Part shown: positions 8,565 through 16,373 of the stretch, one piece after another
Layout of the letters: each line of letters starts with the position of its first letter
How positions within the stretch are numbered: position 1 is the first letter of the stretch
Assembly (NCBI GenBank): GCA_965178525.1
Contig: CBCXVS010000032.1
Span: 1-36,472, forward strand
Direction: 5' to 3'
Origin: CBCXVS01 sp965178525
GTDB taxonomy: Bacteria; Tectomicrobia; Entotheonellia; Entotheonellales; Entotheonellaceae
Length of the DNA: 36,472 nt
Notes under the pieces: generated by a model
Seen by the model: the letters and a program-made list of their open reading frames with translations, nothing else
What the model was told of the DNA's origin: nothing
Databases searched by the model: none
Translations under genes and position numbers: made by a program

Positions 8565-8575
8565 CCTCGACCTGT

Positions 8576-8605
8576 GCCGTATAGAGGTGCGCGCTTTTAT
8601 ACGGC
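8576..8605 (+). terminator. Stem-loop after MucR-like gene
   Basis: GCCGTATA (8576-8583) pairs with TATACGGC (8598-8605) across a 14-nt loop, 11 nt past the stop codon. There is no T-tract, so this is a weak terminator or a 3'-end-stabilising hairpin. Confidence 0.45.
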
Positions 8606-8751
8606 AGCACCTCGCTCCCCTGCTGTGACGCCCTACCCGGTGAGCTTGCCTCACCGCTGCGCAACGTCTCCATCACCAATTGAAATTCGATGGGATATGT
8701 GGGTTATTTGCATACGTCAATTGGCCTCCGATGATCCCTGGCGAACGGTAG

Positions 8752-8780
8752 TTGAACCGATCACAACGGCATACTATGAT
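8752..8780 (+). promoter_or_regulatory. Sigma-70-like promoter for cobW-family gene
   Basis: TTGAAC (8752-8757), a 17-nt spacer, and TATGAT (8775-8780). Transcription would begin near 8787, placing the whole repeat copy at 8800-8873 inside a 5' leader of about 155 nt. Confidence 0.55.
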
Positions 8781-8799
8781 ACACGGTTATGGATGGACG

Positions 8800-8873
8800 G
8801 TAAGTGCCCGAACAGAATTAAATTCATATCTTTCCTCTGGAAAAACCATGTCGCTAATTTTGTCCAGGTACTT
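8800..8873 (+). repeat. Dispersed repeat copy R3 (leader of cobW-family gene)
   Basis: Best-preserved copy together with 7247-7320. It has pairable ends (AAGTGCC / GGTACTT with one G-T) and the hairpin TTTCC-TCT-GGAAA. It lies between the predicted promoter and the CobW start (69 nt away), in the same direction as the gene. Confidence 0.85.
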
Positions 8874-8942
8874 GGGTGTGTTTGGGGTCTTGATCCTGTG
8901 GAGACGGCTCGATCTTTCCTATAGAGTAAGGAATACAAAGAT

Positions 8943-9992
8943 ATGGATGTCAGTGCGTATATGATGCGTAACGCGGTGGCGCGACGGACGCCACCGATGA
9001 GGTCAGACCGAGTACCGGTGACACTCCTGGTGGGCTTTTTGGGGAGCGGCAAAACCACCTTGGTCAATCGGATTCTCACCGAGCAGCACAACCAGCGCAT
9101 CGCCGTTATTGTCAATGAATTCGGCGATGTCGGGATTGACGGCCGCCTGATCGCCAGCGAGGACAACAATGTCGTCGAACTCAGCAATGGGTGCCTGTGC
9201 TGCACGGTGCAAGGCGATCTTAGCGATACGCTGAGGCAGTTACTGAGCAGGTGCCGGCAGGCCATGGAAGCAGAGCCATTCGAACGCATTTTAATTGAAG
9301 CCTCCGGATTGGCTTCGCCCGGACCGGTGATCCAAGGTATGCTCGTGGATCCGTTTCTCACGGCCCACGCCCAGGTGGATGGCGTCATCACCATGGCACA
9401 TGCCCAGCACATCGTGCAGCAGCTCAAGGACATTCCGGAGGCGGTAGAGCAAATTGGCTATGCCGATCATATCATCCTGAACCACTGTGATCAGTGCGAC
9501 GTCGTCGGGCTTGACGCCGCTGAGGCCGCCGTGCACGCCTGTAATCCACACGCGTCCATGGAACGGGCGACGCGGGCCGAGGTCGAGATGACTGGATTGC
9601 TCAACCAGCACACTTGGGATTCCGCGGCGGTCAAAGCGGTCCTGGCTGATACGCACCGGTGTCACGATCACGATCATGCGCATGATCACGTCCATACCCA
9701 AGGCGTAGGAACGCTCACGTTGCGGTCCGAAATGCCCTTGGATTTGCAGCGCTTGAAACGGTGGCTGCTAGTTGTATCGGAACGGCAAAGCCATGATCTC
9801 ATGCGTCTCAAGGGCATTGTGCACTGCCAACAACACGACGAAGCCGTAGTGATTCAGGGTGTCTATCAGTGGCTGGAAATACGAGAGCGGGCGGGCGAGG
9901 TGCCGCACGAATCCGCATTGGTACTGATCGGCAAGAATTTGGACGAAAAAACACTCAGCCAAGAGTGGGCAGACTGTATCGCCCGGGTATAG
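8943..9992 (+). CDS. CobW/COG0523-family metal-chaperone GTPase
   Basis: 349 residues. A G3E-family GTPase domain has Walker A GFLGSGKT (31-38), switch region NEFGDVGID, the family metal motif GCLCC (C84, C86, C87) and EASGL at 119-123. A histidine-rich loop (about 238-251, HRCHDHDHAHDHVH) links to the C-terminal CobW domain. Known: COG0523 proteins use GTP hydrolysis to deliver zinc, cobalt or other metals to target proteins. Odd: the guanine-specificity motif, normally NKxD, reads NHCD (180-183). The start at 8943 has AAGGA about 11 nt upstream; an ATG at 8997 would give a more typical short N-terminus but has a poor ribosome site. The gene appears monocistronic, from the promoter at 8752 to the terminator at 10082-10105. 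No metal-uptake genes adjoin it. Confidence 0.92.
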   Translation: MDVSAYMMRNAVARRTPPMRSDRVPVTLLVGFLGSGKTTLVNRILTEQHNQRIAVIVNEFGDVGIDGRLIASEDNNVVELSNGCLCCTVQGDLSDTLRQLLSRCRQAMEAEPFERILIEASGLASPGPVIQGMLVDPFLTAHAQVDGVITMAHAQHIVQQLKDIPEAVEQIGYADHIILNHCDQCDVVGLDAAEAAVHACNPHASMERATRAEVEMTGLLNQHTWDSAAVKAVLADTHRCHDHDHAHDHVHTQGVGTLTLRSEMPLDLQRLKRWLLVVSERQSHDLMRLKGIVHCQQHDEAVVIQGVYQWLEIRERAGEVPHESALVLIGKNLDEKTLSQEWADCIARV

Positions 9993-10081
9993 CCGCATGC
10001 TCGACCCGATCTGAAGCACAGCCCGAGACCAAGGGTACGCCGTACAAGGCCGCACGCTCAGACCCCGTCGCCGAATGCCCT

Positions 10082-10105
10082 GACCCGCTTGCGCTCAAGC
10101 GGGTC
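10082..10105. terminator. Bidirectional terminator hairpin
   Basis: GACCCGCTTG (10082-10091), loop CGCT, CAAGCGGGTC (10096-10105): a perfect 10-bp stem with a 4-nt loop between the convergent CobW and alcohol-dehydrogenase genes. No strong T-run flanks it, but its position and stability fit a shared terminator. Confidence 0.75.
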
Positions 10106-10115
10106 GGTGGGCAAC

Positions 10116-11087
10116 TTATTCATTGATGTTCATCACGACCTTGATAATATTATCCGCCTGGTGCTCGTACATGTCGTACGCGGTCTGCACCGAAGAAAAA
10201 CCCATGCGATGCGTGAGGAGCTGGGCCGGATCGCACCATCCCCGTTCTCTTAAGGCGATGATCTCATTAATATGGGCGATCGGGTCGCCGCTGCGGGCTC
10301 CGGTCGTGGGAATGATGCGGGGCTGCTGATCCATCACGAGGCGATATTCCACCGGGACCATGGCCTCGGAGGAAATACCGAATAAGATCACGGTGCCGAA
10401 CTGGCGCACCAGTCGAAAGCATAGGTTGAACGTATCCGGGTAGCCAGCGGCCTCTACGACCACATCCGGCCCAACGCCGGTCGTAATGTCCAGCACCGCT
10501 TCGCCGATCTCATCGACACCCGGGTTAATCGTATGGGTCGCACCAAACGCGCGTGACTTTTCCAGACGATAGTCCAGCAGGTCGGCGGCGATGACGTGGC
10601 GAGCGCCCATGCGAGAGGTAATCATGGTGAAGCTCAGGCCAATGCTGCCCTGCCCGAGGACCACCACTGTTTTGCCGAGCAGGTTCGGCATTTGCTGGCA
10701 GGAATACAGCACGGTTCCCGACGGCTGGCACATGACCCACTCGTCCAATGGTCCTTCCTCTGGCAGGAGAGCCAAGCGCTCTGGCCCCGACGTGATGTAC
10801 TCCGCCAGACCGCCGGTCCCCGCCGCCGGGATGACGATGACCCGCTGGCCCTCGCGCCAGCCGTCGGCGCGGCTCTCCACGATGACGCCAGCGATTTCGT
10901 GGCATGGCCGGCCAGGATCCATAGGATAACTGGTCTCGGGCAGGAGCGGTCCATAGCTGCTTCGGATGTCGCTGCCACAAACCGAGACGCGCTCGATCTT
11001 GACCAGACACTGGCCGTCAGCGGGCTTCGGCGTCTCTACGTCAACAAATTCAAAATACTTGGGGCCACTTAGTCGTGCTGCCTTCAT
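10116..11087 (-). CDS. Zinc-dependent MDR-family alcohol dehydrogenase
   Basis: 323 residues. It has a GroES-like N-terminal domain with predicted catalytic-zinc ligands C37 (SVCGSD) and H63-E64 (PCHEIAG), then a Rossmann domain with GQGSIG (145-150) and an acidic residue (D169) at the end of the second strand, which suggests NAD(H) over NADP(H). The four-Cys structural-zinc loop of classical alcohol dehydrogenases is absent; the segment reads IPAAGTGGLAEYI. The family motif GHE is CHE here. Substrate cannot be deduced; relatives include sorbitol/butanediol-type and chlorophyll-synthesis dehydrogenases. The ATG at 11087 (MKAARLSGP) is chosen over an in-frame ATG at 11156 because GGAGGG lies 11 nt upstream and MDR proteins start this way. 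A repeat copy precedes it. Confidence 0.9.
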   Translation of the reverse strand: MKAARLSGPKYFEFVDVETPKPADGQCLVKIERVSVCGSDIRSSYGPLLPETSYPMDPGRPCHEIAGVIVESRADGWREGQRVIVIPAAGTGGLAEYITSGPERLALLPEEGPLDEWVMCQPSGTVLYSCQQMPNLLGKTVVVLGQGSIGLSFTMITSRMGARHVIAADLLDYRLEKSRAFGATHTINPGVDEIGEAVLDITTGVGPDVVVEAAGYPDTFNLCFRLVRQFGTVILFGISSEAMVPVEYRLVMDQQPRIIPTTGARSGDPIAHINEIIALRERGWCDPAQLLTHRMGFSSVQTAYDMYEHQADNIIKVVMNINE

Positions 11088-11146
11088 AGTCGTTGGTACC
11101 CTCCATAGTCGATTCACCTGGGTTGTCAGAACCTGAACCGTATGAC

Positions 11147-11204
11147 CTTTATACATGTCTCTAGGGGAAAGATAAATGTGTAATGTGGTTTCGGTATTGA
11201 CCTG
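11147..11204 (-). repeat. Dispersed repeat copy R4 (divergent, leader of dehydrogenase gene)
   Basis: The most diverged copy. On the minus strand it keeps ACCGAAACCACATTACACAT and the core TTATCTTTCCCCTAGAGA. Same orientation as the dehydrogenase gene, about 60 nt before its start codon. Confidence 0.5.
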
Positions 11205-11344
11205 AGCGACGCACGTCAGGTCGCTTCTGGCGAGGCTATCCTATCTCGTCCTGCGGCGCGAGTCCAGGCGCAGGGTCGCAGGTCGGCTCGGATGGGCGGC
11301 ATCGCTGCTTTGTAGGTCCTCTGGCACAAGTGTCGTTTATATGC

Positions 11345-11350
11345 TACACT
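11345..11350 (+). promoter_or_regulatory. Possible -10 element; leaderless toxin transcript
   Basis: TACACT lies 6 nt before the toxin ATG (11357), so transcription from it would start at or next to the start codon. No good -35 box is visible. Offered because no ribosome site precedes this ATG. Confidence 0.3.
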
Positions 11351-11356
11351 CCCCTT

Positions 11357-11671
11357 ATGCCAGACCCCTATGAACTCCATGAATATCTCACAGTCAGCGA
11401 CCGCAGTCCCTTCAACGCATGGCTGAGAAGCTTACGAGATAGACGCGCCCGGGCCCACATCCGAGCGCGACTCGACCGTGTCCAACTCGGCAACTTAGGT
11501 GATTATCAGCCTCTTGATGCGGGCATCTACGAGTTGCGTATATTCTATGGGCCAGGTTACCGCATTTATTTCGTTTTTGAAACGGACACGGAGCTACTCC
11601 TACTGTGTGGCGGCGACAAATCGTCCCAATCGCGTGATATTGCCCGCGCCAAGCGTTACTGGCAGGACTAA
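11357..11671 (+). CDS. HigB/RelE-ParE-type toxin (HI1419 family)
   Basis: 104 residues. Matches the Gp49-like/HI1419 group of the RelE/ParE toxin superfamily: the central LDAGIYELRIFYGPGYRIYF, then LLLLCGGDKSSQSRDIARAK, typical of the family's C-terminal strand and basic helix. Known: these toxins are mRNA-cleaving or translation-blocking proteins neutralised by a helix-turn-helix antitoxin encoded downstream, as seen here with a 13-nt gap. The ATG at 11357 gives the usual family length; a GTG at 11330 in frame is possible. The upstream -10-like box suggests a leaderless message. Toxin-first order is normal for this group. Confidence 0.88.
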   Translation: MPDPYELHEYLTVSDRSPFNAWLRSLRDRRARAHIRARLDRVQLGNLGDYQPLDAGIYELRIFYGPGYRIYFVFETDTELLLLCGGDKSSQSRDIARAKRYWQD

Positions 11672-11684
11672 AGGAGCCGGAGCC

Positions 11685-12008
11685 ATGGCTAGAAGTCGAC
11701 CCTATCACACCAGTCTGCTGGAAGCTCTCAAGGATCCCGAGGAAGCCGCGGCCTATCTTGATGCCGCGTTGGAAGCAAGTGATACCAACGCATTTTTGTT
11801 CGCTGTGCGCAATGTAGCTGAGGCGCGCCTTGGCGGTATGAGCCAATTGGCTCATGCTGCCACCCTCAATCGTGAAAGTCTCTATCGGATGCTCTCGGCC
11901 CAGGGCAATCCGGAACTGGCAAGCTTGGAGAAGGTGTTACATGCATTAGGCCTGCGGTTGGCTATCACAGTCGAAGCCGTAGGCGTGGCAGATTCCGGCC
12001 CCGGCTAA
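11685..12008 (+). CDS. HTH antitoxin (HI1420 family, HigA-like)
   Basis: 107 residues beginning MARSRPYHTSLLEALKDPEE, the signature start of the HI1420-type addiction-module antidote, followed by AAAYLDAALEASDTNAFLFA and a helix-turn-helix GGMSQLAHAATLNRESLYRM with ALGLRLAI at the end. GGAG of AAGGAGCC sits 8 nt before the ATG at 11685. It forms an operon with the preceding toxin and is likely to repress that operon, as known for the family. It converges on the PPOX gene with a 32-bp gap. Confidence 0.9.
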   Translation: MARSRPYHTSLLEALKDPEEAAAYLDAALEASDTNAFLFAVRNVAEARLGGMSQLAHAATLNRESLYRMLSAQGNPELASLEKVLHALGLRLAITVEAVGVADSGPG

Positions 12009-12040
12009 TGGTTCCGACATGTTCTGCATTAAGGAAAGGG

Positions 12041-12478
12041 TCAAGATGGCTCCTGCCACGCCCAGGGCCGAATCGTGTCGGGCACAATTTTGATGACCAA
12101 CCCGGCGCTCTGGGCCAGTTGCCGCGCGCGATACTGCGGATATTTCTCCTCCAGCAGCGTCAGCGCGCGTTGGCGTTCGGCGCCATGGTCCAAGATGCTG
12201 GCGGCGCCGCGAATGAGAATATAGGACAGGTGTTGCCACTCTTCCTCATAATGATCGACGAGGAAGGCGACCTGGGGGTTGGCTACCATGTTGCGCACGC
12301 GCTTCATACGGTATCCGGTCTGACGTTTGGGCTTATGATCGATCGCCGAGTAGATGGCGTGTCCGTCATACACAAAACAGACCGGGACGAGATGCGGCAC
12401 CGCTGCCGCATCCGCCGTGGCCAGATGGCCACGGCGGCAGGTTTGCAGAATGGCCGTGAGATCGTCTGCGGAATCCAT
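12041..12478 (-). CDS. PPOX-class F420/FMN-binding oxidoreductase (TIGR03668-like)
   Basis: 145 residues with the split-barrel pyridoxamine-phosphate-oxidase pattern: a LARLATAD-like start (RRGHLATADAAAVPHLVPVC), FVYDGHAIYSAIDHKPKR, then LVDHYEEEWQHLSYILIRG, matching the Rv0121-like group annotated as probable F420-dependent enzymes. Cofactor identity (F420 or FMN) cannot be told from the sequence. It starts 14 nt after the stop of the upstream hydratase gene, so it is the last gene of a three-gene operon. Substrate unknown. Confidence 0.85.
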   Translation of the reverse strand: MDSADDLTAILQTCRRGHLATADAAAVPHLVPVCFVYDGHAIYSAIDHKPKRQTGYRMKRVRNMVANPQVAFLVDHYEEEWQHLSYILIRGAASILDHGAERQRALTLLEEKYPQYRARQLAQSAGLVIKIVPDTIRPWAWQEPS

Positions 12479-12492
12479 CGCGCCTACCTTCC

Positions 12493-13283
12493 CTACACAA
12501 ACTTGACCCCAACTGGACCGAGGCCACCTCCAAAGGTGGCCTTCAAGATATCGCCGGCCTGCATGGGCACGGCGCCCGTCAGCGCCCCCGATAACACCAA
12601 CTCCCCTTCCTCCAGGGCCAGCTCCACCTCGGCGAGCTTATTGGCCAGCCACGCCACGGACTGGGCCGGATTGCCCATCACGGCGCCGCTCGCCCCCGTG
12701 GCGATAATCTCGCCGTTTTTCTCGACCACCATGCCAGTATAGCGCAGGTCGAACTGCCGCACCGAGTGCAATTCGCCGCCGACAATGATGCCGGAACTGC
12801 CGCAACTGTTGGCCAAAATATCCGCTGCGGTAGCCCGCCCCATCCAGTTGAGCATGCGCGAATCCCCGAGTTCCAGCGAGGGCATAATTCCTTCGGTGGC
12901 CCGCAGCACATCCGGGACGGTGATCCCCGGCCCCTGCAAGCGGCGCTGCATGACAAAGGTAATTTCACATTCAATAATCGGCTGAATGAGCGCCGTCGTG
13001 TCGATCGGCGTATTTTCCGCATGCACCCCACGGGCTAAGAGCTGGCCGTATACGGGTTCGCGGACGCCGAAGACGTCTTGATTGGCGCGGCTCGTCAGCC
13101 CGATTTTTTCCCGACTACCTTCTCGCCACGGGCCATTTTGTGCGCAATAATGGCGCGTTGCACGCGATAGCCATCCTCGGCCAGCATATCCGGATAGGTG
13201 ACCGTCGGGACTTCAATGGGGGTACACGTGGCCTCGGCCGTCAGCAACTGCTCCGCGAGTTTTTCAATCGTCTGGGTATCCAT
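12493..13283 (-). pseudogene. 2-keto-4-pentenoate hydratase family (MhpD-like), apparent -1 frameshift
   Basis: The first part, from ATG 13283 (AAGGAT 8 nt upstream), reads MDTQTIEKLAEQLLTAEATC ... GYRVQRAIIAHKMARGEKVVGKK and then hits a stop. Reading one base earlier after a run of six A residues (13104-13109 on the plus strand as T) restores KIGLTSRANQDVFGVREPVY..., continuing to HAENTPIDTTALIQPIIECE with the metal-ligand region, and ends at 12493. Restoring one A gives about 263 residues, the normal length for MhpD-like hydratases/decarboxylases of catechol meta-cleavage pathways. No other meta-cleavage genes adjoin it. The homopolymer location makes a sequencing error or slippage more likely than old decay. 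It starts 56 nt after the TVP38 gene. Confidence 0.85.
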
Positions 13284-13339
13284 CAGCTGATCCTTCTCGG
13301 CATGTAGCGACACCGCGCGCGGCCGCAGACAACGCACCG

Positions 13340-14047
13340 TTAGGGGGGGACGCGCCGCAGTGACGTGGCCGAGCGCATGCGTATCACCGCATAGCCACCG
13401 AGCGCCACTAGCACCGCAACCAGCGTCAACAACAGCAGGGCTGGCCAGTTGTCTAAATGGGCCCCGAAGCTCACGGTCGCCGCGGTCACGGGAATAATGC
13501 CCACCGCGGTCGTCCAGGTAAACCGCCACCAGCCCACCGTCGTGCAGCCGAGCGCAAAGTTGATGAGATTAAAGGAGATCACCGGCACGAGACGCACCGC
13601 CAACAAGAGGGGGATATCGGTCCGGGTGACCCAGGGTTGCAGGCGCTGCAGACGCTGCGTACTGGCTAGGCGTTGCAAGGCAGCTTGGCCAAATACGCGC
13701 GCCAGAAAAAACCCCAGATACGCCCCGAGCATGGCCCCGAGCCAGATGGCGCAAAAGCCCCAGACCGGCCCTAACATCATTCCGGCTGCCACCGCCAACA
13801 ATTCCGCCGGCAAAGGCACGAGGGTGTGGGCGATCATCGCCAGAATCAGGACGAGCGGCATCCACGACGCGTTTGCCGCGAGCCAGTGTTGGAACCGTTC
13901 GGGATTGGGATCGAGCAGCAAGGCGCGCAATTCGGCACCCAGCGGCGTGAGGAAAACCAAGAGCCCAACCGCCCCACACAGGCCTAATGCAATCCCTTGG
14001 CGGAGACGGCGCCATCGCCGTTCGTCCCCTGAGCCGCGCGGTTCCAC
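13340..14047 (-). CDS. TVP38/TMEM64 (VTT/DedA-like) membrane protein
   Basis: 235 residues, polytopic inner-membrane protein. It has a basic N-terminus, a first membrane segment (GLCGAVGLLVFLTPLGAEL), and the VTT domain with MIAHTLVPLPAELLAVAAG, GPVWGFCAIWLGAMLGAYLG and the conserved RLVPVISFNLINFALG re-entrant motif, ending in a final membrane helix and a basic tail. Known: VTT/DedA relatives act as lipid scramblases or transporters; the bacterial TVP38 role is unsettled. The start is GTG at 14047, with GGGAGG 6 nt upstream. It is the first gene of the operon with the hydratase and the PPOX enzyme; the functional link is unclear. Confidence 0.9.
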   Translation of the reverse strand: MEPRGSGDERRWRRLRQGIALGLCGAVGLLVFLTPLGAELRALLLDPNPERFQHWLAANASWMPLVLILAMIAHTLVPLPAELLAVAAGMMLGPVWGFCAIWLGAMLGAYLGFFLARVFGQAALQRLASTQRLQRLQPWVTRTDIPLLLAVRLVPVISFNLINFALGCTTVGWWRFTWTTAVGIIPVTAATVSFGAHLDNWPALLLLTLVAVLVALGGYAVIRMRSATSLRRVPP

Positions 14048-14269
14048 TTCTGCCTCCCATCCGTCCAGCCTGTCAATCGTCCTGCGAGTGCGGGCCAGCT
14101 AAGCCAACCACGCGCCATCATGCCGCTGCCCCGGAAACGGCTGTCTCCTGCAGGCAAGTTGCAGCCAACGTCAGGCCAGACCGGACCGGGTATCCGCCTG
14201 CCATTTTAGAGGACTCAGAGGCGATTCTCAATGCACAAGAGGCGCCGAGAGGCATGCGGCCCGATTTCA

Positions 14270-14280
14270 ACCGGACCGGT
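14270..14280. promoter_or_regulatory. Palindrome ACCGGACCGGT upstream of ABC promoter
   Basis: A perfect 11-bp dyad 14 bp upstream of the -35 box. The core CCGGACCGG recurs at 14181-14189 in the same gap. It could be a regulator site; no protein can be named. Confidence 0.3.
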
Positions 14281-14294
14281 CGGAATTTTTCACC

Positions 14295-14323
14295 TTGACA
14301 ACGGCTTGCAATACTCCTATGGT
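14295..14323 (+). promoter_or_regulatory. Sigma-70 promoter of the ABC ATPase pair
   Basis: TTGACA (14295-14300), exact consensus, a 17-nt spacer, then TATGGT (14318-14323). The first ATPase start codon is 60 nt downstream. Confidence 0.7.
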
Positions 14324-14383
14324 AGTGCACCTCTGAGGATACGTCTCCATGTGTAAAGCAGCATGATAGGGAGTGTAGGCTGT

Positions 14384-15352
14384 ATGGCTGAGTCGGTTTT
14401 AGAGCTTGACGATCTCACCGTGCGCTTTCATCTCAAACGTGGACAGCTCACCGCCGTTGACAGTGTGACGCTGAATGTCAACCGTGGCGAAACGTTCGGC
14501 TTAGTGGGCGAATCCGGTTCGGGTAAAACGGTCACGGCCCGGTCGATCATGCGCCTCATCCCCATCCCGCCAGGGGAGATGGTGCGGGGCCAGGTTCGCT
14601 TTGAGGGCGAAAATGTCCTCGACAAATCCGACCGGGAAATGCGTGAGCTGCGCGGCAAAAAAATTGCCATGGTGTTCCAAGAACCTATGAGCGCCCTCAA
14701 TCCGGTCTTTACCGTGGGCAGCCAGATTTCCGATGCCTTGCGCACCAATATAGGCATGAACAAGAAAGAGGCCAAGGAGCGAGTACTCGAGCTCATGTCC
14801 CTCGTGGGCATTCCCTCGCCAGCCTCCCGCTATAATAACTACGTGCACGAGTTTAGCGGCGGCATGCGGCAGCGGGTCATGTTGGCCATGGCGCTCAGTT
14901 GTGATCCAACCTTTCTGATCGCGGACGAGCCGACGACCGCCCTCGATGTGACGATCCAGGCCACGATTCTCGAATTGATTCGCAGTATGATCGACCGCTT
15001 TCACATGTCACTCATTTTTATCACGCACAACCTGGGCGTGGTGGCTCACACCTGTGACACGATCGGCGTCATGTATGCGTCGCACCTGGTCGAGCTGGGG
15101 AAAACCGATGACATCTTCACCAACCCGCTGCATCCCTATACCCAAGGGTTACTGAATTCCATTCCTCGACTCGATGCGCAAACGAGGTTCCTCACGCCCA
15201 TCAAGGGCCTGGTGTGCAATATGCTGGAGCCGCCGCAAGGATGTAAATTCAACCCGCGCTGTGAACACGCGATGGATATTTGTACCCAAGAAATCCCGCA
15301 ACTCAAAGAACTAGCGCCGGGACATTTTGTAGCCTGTCATCTACACAACTGA
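14384..15352 (+). CDS. Oligopeptide/dipeptide ABC transporter ATPase, DppD/OppD type
   Basis: 322 residues. Walker A GESGSGKT (42-49), Q-loop Q99, signature FSGGM (157-161), Walker B LIADEP (178-183), switch H215, and the oligopeptide-transporter C-terminal extension (NPLHPYTQGLLNSIPRL). Four C-terminal cysteines (C287, C293, C300, C318) are spaced as in DppD proteins, some of which bind a [4Fe-4S] cluster. The ATG at 14384 has GGGAG 10 nt upstream; an ATG at 14363 lacks one. The second ATPase starts 20 nt after its stop. No permease or binding-protein genes are present on either side, so the pair probably energises permeases encoded elsewhere. Confidence 0.95.
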   Translation: MAESVLELDDLTVRFHLKRGQLTAVDSVTLNVNRGETFGLVGESGSGKTVTARSIMRLIPIPPGEMVRGQVRFEGENVLDKSDREMRELRGKKIAMVFQEPMSALNPVFTVGSQISDALRTNIGMNKKEAKERVLELMSLVGIPSPASRYNNYVHEFSGGMRQRVMLAMALSCDPTFLIADEPTTALDVTIQATILELIRSMIDRFHMSLIFITHNLGVVAHTCDTIGVMYASHLVELGKTDDIFTNPLHPYTQGLLNSIPRLDAQTRFLTPIKGLVCNMLEPPQGCKFNPRCEHAMDICTQEIPQLKELAPGHFVACHLHN

Positions 15353-15372
15353 AATCATGGGTGGGGTGACGC

Positions 15373-16350
15373 ATGAGCGACTATTTTTTAGAAGTCAACC
15401 ATCTGGCGAAGTATTTTTTGTTGAACAATGATGTCATTTCACGCTTCACCGGGAAAGTCCGCACCCTGAAGGCAGTGGACGACATTAGCTTCTTTGTGCG
15501 CGCGGGTGAAACGTTGGGCTTGGTGGGAGAAAGCGGCTGTGGCAAATCCACCACCGCCCGCCTGGTGACCCGCCTGGTCGAGCCGTCGGGTGGCGAGGTG
15601 CTCTTTCAGGGGAAAAATCTCCTCGATATTCCGTCCGGCAGTATGCTCGATGTCCGCAAAGCCATCCAATTGGTCTTTCAAGATCCGTACAGCTCGCTGA
15701 ACCCGCGCAAAACGATTATGCAGATTCTCAGCCGGCCTCTGGAAGTGCACGACCTGGCTCAGGGCTGGGCGGCGAAGCGGCGTCACGTGCTGCATCTGCT
15801 GCGCTTAGTCGGCCTCGGCGTGGAACATATCGATCGCTATCCGCACGAGTTCAGCGGCGGGCAACGGCAGCGCATTGCCATCGCGCGAGCCCTGGCGGTC
15901 AGTCCCGAATTGATCATCGGGGATGAGCCGGTTTCCGCCTTGGATGTCTCGATTCAAGCGCAGATTCTCAACCTCTTCCGCGAACTGCAAGAGGAGTTCA
16001 ACCTCACATATCTGTTCATCGCACACGATCTCAGCGTCGTCCGGCACATTAGCGATCGCGTCGCGGTGATGTACGTGGGCAAGATCGTCGAAACCGGTAC
16101 CGTCGACGAGATCTTTTCTCATCCCCAACATCCCTATACCCAGGCGTTGCTCGCGGCCGTGCCGGAGGCAGACCCGCGCAAGTCACCGCCGCGCCTCACC
16201 TTGCAAGGCGAAGTGGCAACGCCGGTGGATCCGCCGCCAGGGTGCCGCTTAAATGGCCGCTGTCCCCTGGCTACCGCCATCTGTGCGGAGGTGACACCGG
16301 ATCTCATGGACCGGAGAGATGAACATTTCGTGGCTTGTCATAATGTGTAA
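15373..16350 (+). CDS. Oligopeptide/dipeptide ABC transporter ATPase, DppF/OppF type
   Basis: 325 residues. Walker A GESGCGKS (52-59), Q-loop in VFQDPYSSLNPR, signature SGGQR (161-165), Walker B IIGDEP, H-loop IAHDLSVVRH, and the HPYTQALLAAVPEADPRK extension of the OppF/DppF group. It lacks the N-terminal-half duplication of fused ATPases. It forms the heterodimeric engine of a peptide or nickel-type importer with the preceding gene, sharing its promoter. It ends convergently with the APH-like gene, 23 nt away, with no hairpin visible. Confidence 0.95.
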   Translation: MSDYFLEVNHLAKYFLLNNDVISRFTGKVRTLKAVDDISFFVRAGETLGLVGESGCGKSTTARLVTRLVEPSGGEVLFQGKNLLDIPSGSMLDVRKAIQLVFQDPYSSLNPRKTIMQILSRPLEVHDLAQGWAAKRRHVLHLLRLVGLGVEHIDRYPHEFSGGQRQRIAIARALAVSPELIIGDEPVSALDVSIQAQILNLFRELQEEFNLTYLFIAHDLSVVRHISDRVAVMYVGKIVETGTVDEIFSHPQHPYTQALLAAVPEADPRKSPPRLTLQGEVATPVDPPPGCRLNGRCPLATAICAEVTPDLMDRRDEHFVACHNV

Positions 16351-16373
16351 GCCCGGGTCTCAGTTGTGAGGCA

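Noticed and set aside
11322..11337. Sigma-54 promoter (TGGCAC) before the toxin gene
   Set aside because: The -12 half does not match TTGCW at the required spacing.
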